Positions 44,406 to 52,635 are shown, counted from the stretch's first letter. The stretch: 57,496 nt of DNA from an uncultured Bacteroidales bacterium (GCA_905235135.1 CAJOKR010000028.1:1-57496), one strand, 5' to 3'. The notes: a model not told the origin generated them from the letters alone. Translations and numbers: made by a program.

Positions 44406-46199
44406 ATGGCAAGTTACAAATACCACATTCTGCTCTGCGGCGGTACGGGATGTACGGCCTCAGAAAGCCCCAAAATCAGAGAGAATTTCGTTCAAATCCT
44501 GAAGGAGAAGAACCTTTCGGACGATGTGCAGGTGGTGACCACCGGCTGCTTCGGTTTCTGCGAGAAAGGCCCCATCGTGAAAATCCTTCCCGACAACACC
44601 TTCTACACCCAGGTGAAGCCCGAAGACGCCCTCGAAATCGTCAACGAGCACATCATCAAGGGTAGAAAAGTGCAGCGCCTGCTCTATGAGAACCCCGAGA
44701 ACAAGGCCCACATCTCCGACTCCAAGCACATGGGTTTCTACAAGAAACAGATGCGTATCGCCCTGCGTAACTGCGGTTTCATCGATCCCGAGAACATCGA
44801 CGAGTACATTGCGCGCGACGGTTACAAGGCATTGGCCAGCGTTCTGGAGCAGAACGATCCCGCTGCCACCATCGACGTCATCAAGAAGTCCGGTCTTCGC
44901 GGCCGCGGCGGCGCCGGCTTCCCCACCGGTTTGAAGTGGGAGCTCTGCGCCAAGAACGCTGCCGACCAGAAATACATCATCTGCAATGCTGACGAGGGCG
45001 ACCCCGGCGCATTCATGGATCGTTCCATCTTGGAAGGCGACCCGCACTCCATCATCGAGGCTATGGCTATCGGCGGCTTCTGTATCGGCGCCACCATCGG
45101 TCTGGTCTATATCCGCGCTGAATACCCGCTGGCTATCCACCGCCTGCAAGTCGCTATCGACCAGGCGCGTGAGTACGGCCTCCTCGGCAAGAACATCTTC
45201 GGCACGGACTTCGATTTCGACATCATCCTCCGCTACGGTGCCGGCGCATTCGTTTGCGGTGAGGAAACCGCTCTGATCCACTCCATGGAAGGCCAGCGCG
45301 GCGAACCCACCTTCAAACCCCCGTTCCCGGCTGTTTCGGGTTACATGAAGAAACCCTCCAACGTGAACAATGTGGAGACCTACGCCAACATCCCCGTCAT
45401 CATCAACAAGGGCTGGGAGTGGTTCTCCTCCATCGGCACGGAGAAATCCAAAGGCACGAAAGTGTTCGCATTGGCTGGTCAGATCAACAACGTCGGTTTG
45501 ATCGAGGTGCCTATGGGTATCACCCTTCGCGAAGTCATCTACGAAATCGGCGGTGGCATCAAGGGCGGCAAGAAGTTCAAAGCCGTGCAAACCGGCGGTC
45601 CTTCCGGCGGCTGCTTGACCGAGAAGTTCCTCGACACCCCGATCGACTACGACAACCTCGTGGCTGCCGGCTCCATGATGGGCTCCGGCGGTATGATCGT
45701 CATGGACGAGACCTCCTGCATGGTCTCCGTCGCCAAATTCTATCTCGACTTCACCGTGGAGGAATCCTGCGGTAAGTGCACCCCGTGCCGTATCGGTAAC
45801 AAGCGTCTGAGCGAAATCCTCGACCGCATCACCAAAGGTAACGGCACCATGGAAGACCTCGCCCTGCTGAAGAACCTCAGCCACGTCATCAAAGATACGG
45901 CTCTCTGCGGCTTGGGTCAGACCTCCCCGAACCCCGTCTTGTCCACCATCGACAACTTCTGGGATGAGTACGTGGCTCACGTGACCGAAAAGAAATGTCC
46001 TGCCGGACAGTGCAAGGCCCTCAAACAGTATGTCATCGACGCTGACAAATGTAAAGGTTGTACGGCTTGCGCCCGCAACTGCCCCGTCGGTGCCATCAAG
46101 GGTACGGTCAAGATGCCTCACGAAATCAACCAGGAACTCTGTATCAAGTGCGGTACATGTATTGAGAAATGTAAATTCGGTGCAATTAGTATTATTTAG
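44406..46199 (+). CDS. hydB: NADH-binding flavoprotein subunit of [FeFe] hydrogenase (HydB/NuoF-like)
   Basis: A 597-aa subunit. N-terminal thioredoxin-like [2Fe-2S] domain (CGGTGCTASESPKIRENF, GCFGFCEKGP); NuoF-type FMN/NADH core with GRGGAGFPTGLKWE near residue 165 and CNADEGDPGAFMDR; [4Fe-4S] site SCGKCTPCRIG near residue 454; and two C-terminal [4Fe-4S] ferredoxin motifs (CKGCTACARNCPVG, CIKCGTCIEKCKFG). This layout is that of HydB/HndC in trimeric and tetrameric, often electron-bifurcating hydrogenases. It is 14 bp upstream of hydA. Confidence 0.94.
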   Translation: MASYKYHILLCGGTGCTASESPKIRENFVQILKEKNLSDDVQVVTTGCFGFCEKGPIVKILPDNTFYTQVKPEDALEIVNEHIIKGRKVQRLLYENPENKAHISDSKHMGFYKKQMRIALRNCGFIDPENIDEYIARDGYKALASVLEQNDPAATIDVIKKSGLRGRGGAGFPTGLKWELCAKNAADQKYIICNADEGDPGAFMDRSILEGDPHSIIEAMAIGGFCIGATIGLVYIRAEYPLAIHRLQVAIDQAREYGLLGKNIFGTDFDFDIILRYGAGAFVCGEETALIHSMEGQRGEPTFKPPFPAVSGYMKKPSNVNNVETYANIPVIINKGWEWFSSIGTEKSKGTKVFALAGQINNVGLIEVPMGITLREVIYEIGGGIKGGKKFKAVQTGGPSGGCLTEKFLDTPIDYDNLVAAGSMMGSGGMIVMDETSCMVSVAKFYLDFTVEESCGKCTPCRIGNKRLSEILDRITKGNGTMEDLALLKNLSHVIKDTALCGLGQTSPNPVLSTIDNFWDEYVAHVTEKKCPAGQCKALKQYVIDADKCKGCTACARNCPVGAIKGTVKMPHEINQELCIKCGTCIEKCKFGAISII

Positions 46200-46214
46200 T
46201 GAAAGGTGAACAAT

Positions 46215-47999
46215 ATGGATACAATTAAATTAACAATAGACAACAGAGAAATTGAAGTGCCGAAAGGTACAACGATTCTTAACGCCGCAAAGAAGCTGGG
46301 TATCTCCATCCCCACCCTTTGCCACTTTGAATTCAAGGGCATGGATGTCCACAACAAACCCGGTGGATGCCGTATCTGTGTCGTGGAGGTTGCCGGTCGT
46401 CGTAACCTGGCCCCCGCCTGCGTCACCGAATGTATGCCCGACATGGTCGTCCGCACCAACTCCATGCGCGTAATCAACGCACGCCGCACGGTGCTCGAGC
46501 TCATGCTCTCCGACCACCCGAACGACTGTCTGCAATGCGCCAAGAGCGGCAAGTGCGAACTTCAGGCCTTAGCTATCCGCTTCGGCATCCGCACCAACCC
46601 GTTCGTCGGCCCCGACCACGTTCAGTCCAGCTACCAGATTGAGGTTTCTCCTTCTATCATCCGCGACATGAACAAGTGCGTCATGTGCCGTCGTTGCGAA
46701 ATGATGTGTAACGAGATGCAGACTGTGGGTGCTCTCTCCGCTATCGAGCGTGGTTTCCCGGCAGTGGTCTCCACCGCCTTCAACCAACACCTCGACCACT
46801 CACCCTGTACGTTCTGCGGCCAGTGTGTCGCCGTTTGTCCTGTGGGTGCTCTTACCGAGGTTGACAACACCGCCAAGGTCATCCGCGCCATCGTGGATCC
46901 CACCAAGAAGACGGTTGTCCAAGTGGCTCCCGCCGTGCGTGTGGCTCTCGGTGAGGAATTCGGCATGAAGCCCGGTTCCATCGTGACCGGCAAGCTCACC
47001 GCCGCCCTCAAGGCCCTCGGTTTCGACTATGTGTTCGACACTGACTGGTCCGCCGACTTGACCATCATGGAAGAAGGTACCGAGCTCCTCGGCCGTCTCG
47101 GCAAGTTCCTCAAGGGCGAACCCGTCAAGTTGCCTATCCTGACCTCTTGCTGTCCGGCATGGGTGAACTTCTTTGAGCACCAATTCCCGGAGCTGAAGGA
47201 TCTTCCTTCCACCGCAAAATCCCCGCAACAGATGTTCGGCGCCATCGCAAAGAGCTATTTCGCCGACAAGATCAACTGCAAGCGCGAAGATATGATCAGC
47301 GTGTCTGTCATGCCGTGCTTGGCTAAGAAGTACGAGTGCGGTCGTGACGAGTTCAAGGTGAACGGCAATCCTGATGTCGATTTCTCCATCACCACTCGCG
47401 AGTTGGCTGCCCTCATCAAACAAGCCAACATCGACTTCACGCAACTTCCTGACGAGGAGTTCGACAGCCCGCTCGGCGAATCCACCGGTGCTGCTGTCAT
47501 CTTCGGTACCACCGGCGGCGTGATCGAGGCTGCTGTCCGTACCGCTTACGAAGTCCACACCGGCAAACCGCTGCCGAAGATCGACTTCGAAGAACTCCGT
47601 GGTCTGGAAGGCATCCGTTCCGCCACCATCGATTTCGACGGTCTGCCGATCAACATCGGTATCGCCCACGGTTTGAAGAACGCCCGCAAGCTGCTCGAAG
47701 ACATCAAGGCTGGCAAGTGCAACTTCCACGCTATCGAGATTATGGCTTGTCCCGGCGGTTGTATCGACGGCGGTGGTCAGCCCCTGCACCACGGCAACGG
47801 CGATATCATCAAAGCTCGTTGGGAGGCTATCTATCAAGCTGATAAGAACATGCCGATCCGTAAGTCTCACGAGAACCCGTCCATCCAGGCTATCTACAAG
47901 GAATTCCTGGGCGAGCCGTGCGGCCACAAATCGCATGAACTGCTGCATACCCACTACTTCGACAAACAGACGACCGTTGAAGTGGATTTGAACAAATAA
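46215..47999 (+). CDS. hydA: [FeFe] hydrogenase catalytic subunit (HydA)
   Basis: 594 aa. N-terminal [2Fe-2S] domain (GGCRICVVEVAGR), a His-ligated [4Fe-4S] site (HPNDCLQCAKSGKCELQ), two [4Fe-4S] motifs (CVMCRRCEMMC, CTFCGQCVAVCPVG), then the H-cluster domain with L1 TSCCPAW near residue 309, L2 MPCLAKKYE near 365 and L3 MACPGGCIDGGGQP near 509, and a C-terminal small-subunit-like tail (PCGHKSHELLHTHYF). All H-cluster ligand cysteines are present. ATG at 46215 is preferred over GTG at 46206 because of the AAAGG 8-9 bp upstream. Group A3-like by architecture. Confidence 0.96.
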   Translation: MDTIKLTIDNREIEVPKGTTILNAAKKLGISIPTLCHFEFKGMDVHNKPGGCRICVVEVAGRRNLAPACVTECMPDMVVRTNSMRVINARRTVLELMLSDHPNDCLQCAKSGKCELQALAIRFGIRTNPFVGPDHVQSSYQIEVSPSIIRDMNKCVMCRRCEMMCNEMQTVGALSAIERGFPAVVSTAFNQHLDHSPCTFCGQCVAVCPVGALTEVDNTAKVIRAIVDPTKKTVVQVAPAVRVALGEEFGMKPGSIVTGKLTAALKALGFDYVFDTDWSADLTIMEEGTELLGRLGKFLKGEPVKLPILTSCCPAWVNFFEHQFPELKDLPSTAKSPQQMFGAIAKSYFADKINCKREDMISVSVMPCLAKKYECGRDEFKVNGNPDVDFSITTRELAALIKQANIDFTQLPDEEFDSPLGESTGAAVIFGTTGGVIEAAVRTAYEVHTGKPLPKIDFEELRGLEGIRSATIDFDGLPINIGIAHGLKNARKLLEDIKAGKCNFHAIEIMACPGGCIDGGGQPLHHGNGDIIKARWEAIYQADKNMPIRKSHENPSIQAIYKEFLGEPCGHKSHELLHTHYFDKQTTVEVDLNK

Positions 48000-48039
48000 T
48001 TCTGTTTCAGTATTCATCAATAATTAAAAAAACACCATT

Positions 48040-48534
48040 ATGGATAAGATAATTATCAAAATGAAAAAGGAAGTCAGCGACAAGATTATTGAGATCTGCG
48101 ACAGATTCAATAATGCTCCTGGCGAATTGATTAACGTTTTGCATCAGACACAGGATTTCCTGGGTTATCTGCCCGCTGAGGCCCAAGAGTTGATCGCAGA
48201 GAGACTGCACATCCCGACCGCCAAGGTTTACGGTGTGGTGTCCTTCTACTCTTTCTTCACCATGGTTCCGAAGGGTAAATATCCGGTGTCCGTCTGTATG
48301 GGTACGGCCTGCTACGTGCGCGGTGCCGAGAAGATTCTGGATGCGTTCGAGAAAGAGCTGGGCATCATGCCCGGCGAAACGGACAAGGACGGTCTCTTCT
48401 CCCTCACCTCCCTGCGTTGTGTCGGCGCCTGCGGTCTGGCTCCCGTGGCTTTGGTCAACGGCAAGGTCTATGGCCGTCTCGCCCCCGCAAACGTCAAAAA
48501 CATCGTTCAAGAATACAGAGACATGGAGAAATAA
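48040..48534 (+). CDS. hydC: NuoE-like [2Fe-2S] subunit of the hydrogenase (HydC)
   Basis: 164 aa. An N-terminal helical domain (LINVLHQTQDFLGYLPAEAQELIAERL) and a thioredoxin-like [2Fe-2S] domain with C86, C91 (CMGTACYVRGA) and C127, C131 (CVGACGLAP), the NuoE/HydC ligand pattern. It carries electrons between the flavin subunit and the rest of the complex. Being last in the operon is unusual, since NuoE/HydC is first in Thermotoga and Desulfovibrio hnd/hyd operons as I recall. A strong terminator follows. Confidence 0.94.
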   Translation: MDKIIIKMKKEVSDKIIEICDRFNNAPGELINVLHQTQDFLGYLPAEAQELIAERLHIPTAKVYGVVSFYSFFTMVPKGKYPVSVCMGTACYVRGAEKILDAFEKELGIMPGETDKDGLFSLTSLRCVGACGLAPVALVNGKVYGRLAPANVKNIVQEYRDMEK

Positions 48535-48558
48535 TCCGTGAATCGTATGATATGAGAA

Positions 48559-48587
48559 AAGGCGTCGCGAGTGCGATGCCTTTTTTT
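48559..48587 (+). terminator. Terminator of the hydrogenase operon
   Basis: Stem GGCGTCGC / GCGATGCC (one mismatch) with GAGT loop and a T7 tract, 25 bp past the hydC stop. Confidence 0.82.
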
Positions 48588-48591
48588 GTGG

Positions 48592-48616
48592 AACCAACTG
48601 CGTCTCGCAGTTGGTT
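48592..48616. repeat. Palindrome at the 5' boundary of cassette 1
   Basis: 11-bp arms AACCAACTGCG and complement around TCT. Its right part, CTGCGTCTCGCAGTTGGT, is repeated exactly at 50961-50978 before the second MNT/HEPN cassette. Confidence 0.8.
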
Positions 48617-48632
48617 GTATAAAGAAAAAATG

Positions 48633-48640
48633 TATTTTTG
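48633..48640 (+). promoter_or_regulatory. -7 box for the first MNT/HEPN pair
   Basis: TATTTTTG (TAnnTTTG), 21 bp before the ATG. The flanking sequence is nearly identical to that of the second pair (51027-51034). Confidence 0.6.
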
Positions 48641-48661
48641 CCTTTGCAAAAGAAGACGATT

Positions 48662-48976
48662 ATGAGTCGCAAGGAAATAGTGGAAAAAGCCAAGCTGGCC
48701 ATCCGCTCTGTCGAGCCGGATGCGGAAATCATTTTGTTTGGCAGCGAGGCCCGCGGCGACGCCCGCCCCGACAGCGACATCGACCTCTTGGTGCTGCTGT
48801 CCGGCGACAAGAAGTCCGTTGACCGTGAACTCAAAATCAGCGGCCAGGCAATGCTACTCGAAATAGAAACAGGAGTTAACATCAGTCCTAAGATATATTT
48901 GAAAAAAGATTGGGAAAACAGGCCTTTTGTTACACCATTTTATCTTAATGTTATGAGGGAGGGCATTGCATTATGA
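48662..48976 (+). CDS. MNT-domain nucleotidyltransferase (antitoxin-like)
   Basis: A 104-aa minimal nucleotidyltransferase with the catalytic GSX10DXD: G27-S28 ... D39-I-D41 (LFGSEARGDARPDSDIDLLV). MntA-type antitoxins silence HEPN toxins by AMP transfer. The start at MSRKEIVEKAK follows the promoter by a leader of about 15 nt. It overlaps the HEPN gene by 4 bp (ATGA). The 3' half is clearly more AT-rich than the neighbouring housekeeping genes, hinting at horizontal acquisition. Confidence 0.88.
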   Translation: MSRKEIVEKAKLAIRSVEPDAEIILFGSEARGDARPDSDIDLLVLLSGDKKSVDRELKISGQAMLLEIETGVNISPKIYLKKDWENRPFVTPFYLNVMREGIAL

Positions 48977-49389
48977 CACAACAGTGGGACAAAGAGAGTA
49001 GAGATGCTCTGATTGCATATCGCATGAAACGGGCTGACGAAACCATGCAAGAGGCTGATTTAATGATCAAAGAAAGTCTTTATCATGGAGCCATCAACAG
49101 ATTGTACTATGCCTGTTACTATGCTACTGTCGCTATTCTGCTAAAGAATGGCATTCAAGCACAAACCCACGCAGGGGTGAAAACCATGTTAGGACTGCAT
49201 TTTGTCTCCAAAGGATTGGTTCCCATTGAAATAGGGAGGATACTTACCACTCTCTTTGAAAGACGTCAAACTGGCGATTATGACGATTTTGTACTATGCG
49301 ATCAATCCGAAGTTGATGAATTGAGAGAGAAAGCCGTTGCTTATGTAAATTGTATGAAATCATTGCTGCCCGAAATAGACGAACAATAA
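48973..49389 (+). CDS. HEPN-domain protein (toxin-like partner of MNT)
   Basis: A 138-aa helical protein of the PF05168 HEPN family: RMKRADETMQEADLMIKESLYHGAINRLYYACYYA and the late RRQTGDYDDF motif. It lacks the RX4HXY motif of HepT-type toxins, so RNase activity is uncertain; many of this type pair with MNT proteins. AT-rich codon use. The last residues DEQ and the following bases are shared with the second cassette. Confidence 0.85.
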   Translation: MTQQWDKESRDALIAYRMKRADETMQEADLMIKESLYHGAINRLYYACYYATVAILLKNGIQAQTHAGVKTMLGLHFVSKGLVPIEIGRILTTLFERRQTGDYDDFVLCDQSEVDELREKAVAYVNCMKSLLPEIDEQ

Positions 49390-49459
49390 CGATATTAATC
49401 CCAAATTTTTCACCAAACCCCAAAGAACATCAAAAAGAAAAACTGAAAGTTATAGCAAT

Positions 49460-50887
49460 ATGAAAAAGATTTCCTCTTTAATCACCCTCCTCCTCTGCGC
49501 CGTTACCCTCTTCGCGCAGGCACCGGAGAAATTCACCTACCAAGCGGTAGTACGTAACGCCAACAACAGTCTAGTGGCCAACACGCAAGTGGGTATGCGC
49601 GTGAGCATCCTGCAAGGAAGTGCCAGCGGCAGTGCGGTGTATGTGGAGACCCAGACGGGCACCACAAACGCCAACTGACTGGTGACCCTCAGCATCGGTG
49701 GCGGGAGCGTGCAGCAGGGCACCTTCGCCAACATCGACTGGGGGAACGGTCCCTTCTACCTGAAGACCGAAACCGACCCGAACGGCGGCAGCAACTATAC
49801 GGTCACCACCACCCAGCAGCTGCTGAGCGTGCCGTATGCGCTGTATGCGAAAACGGCCGAGAACGGGTTCAGCGGGGATTACAACGATTTGACGAACACA
49901 CCACAGAATGTCAGCACGTTTAACAACGATGCGGGTTATATCAATGCATCGCAGGTTCCCGCGCAGGTCAACGCCGACTGGAACTCCACCACCGGTCCTG
50001 CGGAAATCCTCAACAAGCCCACGATTCCGACGAACGTGAGCGCATTTAACAACGACGTGCCCTATTTGACTGAAGCTGACATTGCCGATTTGTTGGCAAC
50101 TGTGAATGCATTGCTTGAACAGGTTGACAGCCTCAACCGCGTGGTTAAGAACGCAGGTGGTCAACCGATTGTGCTCCCGAACAAGCCCTGCCCGGGTATG
50201 CCGACGATGATGGACTATGACAGCAACATCTATCACACTGTGCAGATAGGATGGCAATGCTGGATGCAGGAGAACCTTCGCACCACACACTATGCGAACG
50301 GTACCCTGCTTAACCTCTATGATTTTAGTGTTGGCACGGATGTGCCGTATCGTTACCCAACGCACAGCGAACCCGACAGTGTGCCCATCTATGGCTACCT
50401 TTACAACTGGTATGCGACTGTGCAACAGGTAAATTCGTGGGATACAGTTACTGACAGAATTCAAGGCCTCTGCCCCAATGGTTGGCATGTCCCCAGCTTG
50501 GAAGAGTGGAATGATATGGTAGAGTATGTTCGCAGCCAGGAGGATTTCTGGTGTGATGGAGACTCTAACAAAATTGCCAAATCGTTGGCTCATCCCCAGG
50601 GTTGGTATGATTATGGGACTGATGAGTGCACTATATCCGTTAACCCCTCACAAAACAATGCCACAGGGTTCTCTGGACGCCCTGCTGGCCGCTTCGGTGG
50701 CGGATCAAGCACATTCAGCGCTTACCAACACGCGAACTTCTGGACTGCCACCCCGAAATCAAGTCCGAGTAGTGCAGCGTGGAGCAAACAATTATGCTGG
50801 GACGAAACAACTTTTTCAAATGACTACTATTACAAATCAACAGGTCTTAATGTCCGCTGCCTGCGCGATTTGCCGATTCAGCATTAA
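49460..50887 (+). CDS. FISUMP-domain surface protein with an in-frame TGA
   Basis: A 475-aa reading frame with one internal stop. Signal peptide (LITLLLCAVTLFAQ), N-terminal module (KFTYQAVVRNANNSLVANTQVGMRVSILQG), phage-fibre-like repeats (SGDYNDLTNTPQNVSTFNNDAGYI; ILNKPTIPTNVSAFNNDVPYLT) and a C-terminal FISUMP domain (YHTVQIGWQCWMQENLRT; YGYLYNWYAT; GLCPNGWHVPSLEEW; GLNVRCLRD). The codon at 49676-49678 is TGA where homologues typically have Gly (NANGLVTL). Both sides stay in frame, so it is a single substitution or error. It lies between two MNT/HEPN cassettes. Confidence 0.85.
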
Positions 50888-50921
50888 CAATGTAGAATGA
50901 AGAATGAACAATGTAGAATAA
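50887..50921. repeat. Period-7 array after the FISUMP gene
   Basis: Five heptamers (ACAATGT, AGAATGA, AGAATGA, ACAATGT, AGAATAA) begin in the TAA stop and end at the base of the terminator. Confidence 0.75.
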
Positions 50922-50955
50922 CGGGCGCGGCCAATGCGGTTGCGCCCGTTTTTTT
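50921..50955 (+). terminator. Terminator of the FISUMP gene
   Basis: Stem ACGGGCGC / GCGCCCGT with a 12-nt loop and a T7 tract. Confidence 0.85.
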
Positions 50956-50978
50956 CCTCCCTGCGTCTCGCAGTTGGT

Positions 50979-51009
50979 CGGAAGGCGAATAATCATTCGT
51001 CCCGCGTGT
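50979..51009. mobile_element. 31-nt insertion resembling a degraded palindromic repeat
   Basis: Relative to the matching region of cassette 1, 31 extra bases interrupt the sequence between CAGTTGGT and TGTATA. The insert contains GGCGAATAAT-CATTCGTCC, nearly the core of the palindrome at 28409. Its size equals that of the dispersed palindromes (26-32 nt). Confidence 0.55.
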
Positions 51010-51026
51010 TGTATATATAAAAAATG

Positions 51027-51034
51027 TATTTTTG
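51027..51034 (+). promoter_or_regulatory. -7 box for the second MNT/HEPN pair
   Basis: TATTTTTG (TAnnTTTG), 21 bp before the ATG, in a block almost identical to the first cassette promoter. Confidence 0.6.
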
Positions 51035-51055
51035 CCATTGCAAAAGATGACGATT

Positions 51056-51343
51056 ATGAGCACAGAAATGATTGAGACCATTCGCGAATATTTCAAGACC
51101 CAGCCAGTGTTGAAGGCTTGGATCTTCGGCTCGTATGCGCGTGGGGAGGAAACTCCCGAAAGCGATGTGGATATTTTGGTGGATTTGGACTATTCCAAGC
51201 CTGTCGGGTTGGAATTTGTACAAATGCAACTAGACCTGCAGTCTCTTTTGCAAAAATCCATCGATCTGGTTTCCTCGCGAGGAATGTCAAAATACATTAA
51301 ACCATACGTTGATTCAGAAAAAATATTACTCTATGAATGCTAA
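51056..51343 (+). CDS. mntA: MntA-type antitoxin nucleotidyltransferase
   Basis: A 95-aa minimal nucleotidyltransferase with G25-S26-X10-D37-V-D39 (IFGSYARGEETPESDVDILV), exactly the GSX10DXD motif of MntA antitoxins that poly-AMPylate HepT. The start at MSTEMIETIREYF follows the promoter as in the first pair. It overlaps the hepT gene by 11 bp. The two MNT proteins of the window share the motif but little else, so they are not recent duplicates of each other. Confidence 0.9.
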   Translation: MSTEMIETIREYFKTQPVLKAWIFGSYARGEETPESDVDILVDLDYSKPVGLEFVQMQLDLQSLLQKSIDLVSSRGMSKYIKPYVDSEKILLYEC

Positions 51344-51674
51344 AATATCCGACCATGTGAGAGTGATGCACATTTTGGATGCCATCAAAGAAATTGAAAA
51401 CTACATTCAAGGGGCAGACAAAGACTCTTTTGCAAACAACTCCATGATGTTTAACGCCACGCTGCACCAGTTGGAGATTATTGGGGAGGCGGCTAACGGC
51501 CTTAGCGATGAGTTTCTCATGAACCATCCCGACACTCCCTGGGCTCGAATTATCGGCTTGAGGAACCTGATTATTCACGAATATTTTGGCGTTGACGACC
51601 AGACAATTTGGAGCATCGTCACTATCAATATCCCCCAATTGAAAGCATATTTGTCCGAACTGGACGAACAATAA
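51333..51674 (+). CDS. hepT: HepT-type RNase toxin (DUF86)
   Basis: A 113-aa HEPN protein of the DUF86/HepT family. The active-site motif RX4HXY is intact (R77-N-L-I-I-H82-E-Y84), so it is a potential ribonuclease neutralised by AMPylation of the motif tyrosine by MntA. LHQLEIIGEAANGLSDEF is the usual helix before it. The start at MNAKISDHVRVMHIL is chosen over an upstream ATG that would overlap mntA further. Its last three codons and the next 9 bp match those of the HEPN gene at 49.4 kb. Confidence 0.92.
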   Translation: MNAKISDHVRVMHILDAIKEIENYIQGADKDSFANNSMMFNATLHQLEIIGEAANGLSDEFLMNHPDTPWARIIGLRNLIIHEYFGVDDQTIWSIVTINIPQLKAYLSELDEQ

Positions 51675-51701
51675 CGATATCAACCTGGAACAACTACCGA
51701 A

Positions 51702-51858
51702 TAACCAAGCAGTTGCAAAGCACTTGCCAGCGAGTTGCGTCATCATTTCTACGATAGTTCTTCGATAGTTGTTCGATAGTTCTCCGATAAAACATCGAAG
51801 AACTATTGAAGAAGTAACGAGAAACTATCGAACAAACAGTATGACTGGTGCTTGGTTA
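51702..51858. repeat. Period-11 array inside a 10-bp inverted repeat
   Basis: Eight 11-mers occupy 51751-51838, each with YCGA/ACGA-type second-to-fourth bases (TCGATAGTTCT type on the left, TCGAAGAACTA type on the right), so the halves are partly complementary. An outer inverted repeat TAACCAAGCA (51702-51711) and TGCTTGGTTA (51849-51858) encloses the array. It lies upstream of the orphan gene at 51923. The 11-bp period places the CGA steps on nearly one helix face. Confidence 0.7.
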
Positions 51859-51922
51859 CTACGGTGCAACTACGACGCAGATACGAAACAAACCGTCTGT
51901 ATAATAAAAGAAAGGAGCTATT

Positions 51923-52635
51923 ATGAAAAACAAACAACCGAAAATAGGAGTGGAGATCATCGGCCGGATACCTTCGCTTGGGGTGACCAAGTACATCCGA
52001 AACGGTTCGATCGTCACGCGCGTGTCCACCTCTGACGCAGCAACAGCCTCAAGCAGTTCGTCCAGCGGCAGCGCATGCGCCACAGCATCGCCTTGTGGAA
52101 AGCGTTGTCTCCCTGCAGCCCTATGTTCACGGAAGGGAAGACCAACTACCTCGGCTTCCTCTCGTTGGCCAACAAACTGCCCGTGGTTTATATGCCTAAA
52201 AACAAGTGGGAGGTCGAAGGTTCGCTGCTGATGCCCGGCATCCCCGTGAGCGACGGCATCCTGCGGCCCATACAGCAAACGCTGGGCGTGGTGGACGGCA
52301 CCCCGGTGCTCATTACCGACGAGGAAGCCAGCAACAGTCTGACATACAGTGCTTTCCTGCTCTATACCGCCGAGCAAGGTACCGGCCACATGAACTGCCC
52401 CGAGGTAAAATTTAAGGTGCGTGTGGTGCAGCCGGACGAGTTTGCCTTAGTGGACGGATATCTGGCCTTGGTGGACAGCGACTTCGCCGACGAGATGAAG
52501 GGCTGGGCCCTGGTGCGCGTGCAGGGGAAGAACTGCTCGCCACAGGGCATCGTCACCCGCTGCAAGGTTTACGAGCAGTACACCACCGAGGAGGCGCTGG
52601 AAGAGGCGGCGAAGAGTTATGGCGGGTTGAAGTAG
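51923..52635 (+). CDS. Unrecognised protein, interrupted by a frameshift
   Basis: About 237 aa once one base is restored near 52037-52040 (GACGCAGC read as GAC GCC AGC). The frames are 51923 onward (MKNKQPKIGVEIIGRIPSLG) and the frame of SNSLKQFVQRQRMRHSIALWKALSPC... to LEEAAKSYGGLK. No signal peptide, no membrane segment and no known motif is seen. The C-terminal half is beta-rich (VKFKVRVVQPDEFALVDGYLALVDSDF). An AAAGGAG ribosome-binding site, rare in this window, lies 9 bp before the ATG and suggests foreign origin or strong translation. Phage-structural-like origin is possible but unproven. Confidence 0.6.

Noticed and set aside
44460..46121. A 553-aa open frame on the - strand
   Set aside because: It is antisense to hydB, has low-complexity composition typical of shadow frames and no motif; hydB carries all expected motifs.
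46800..48020. A 406-aa open frame on the - strand
   Set aside because: Antisense to hydA, which has the complete H-cluster motifs; no ribosome-binding site or domain.
49676..49678. UGA recoded as glycine
   Set aside because: TGA is used as the normal stop of several other genes here (for example mlaE and the mutase) and TGA=Gly codes are known only from other phyla.
51339..51674. Abi or Fic type toxin
   Set aside because: The RX4HXY motif and DUF86 helices identify HepT more specifically.
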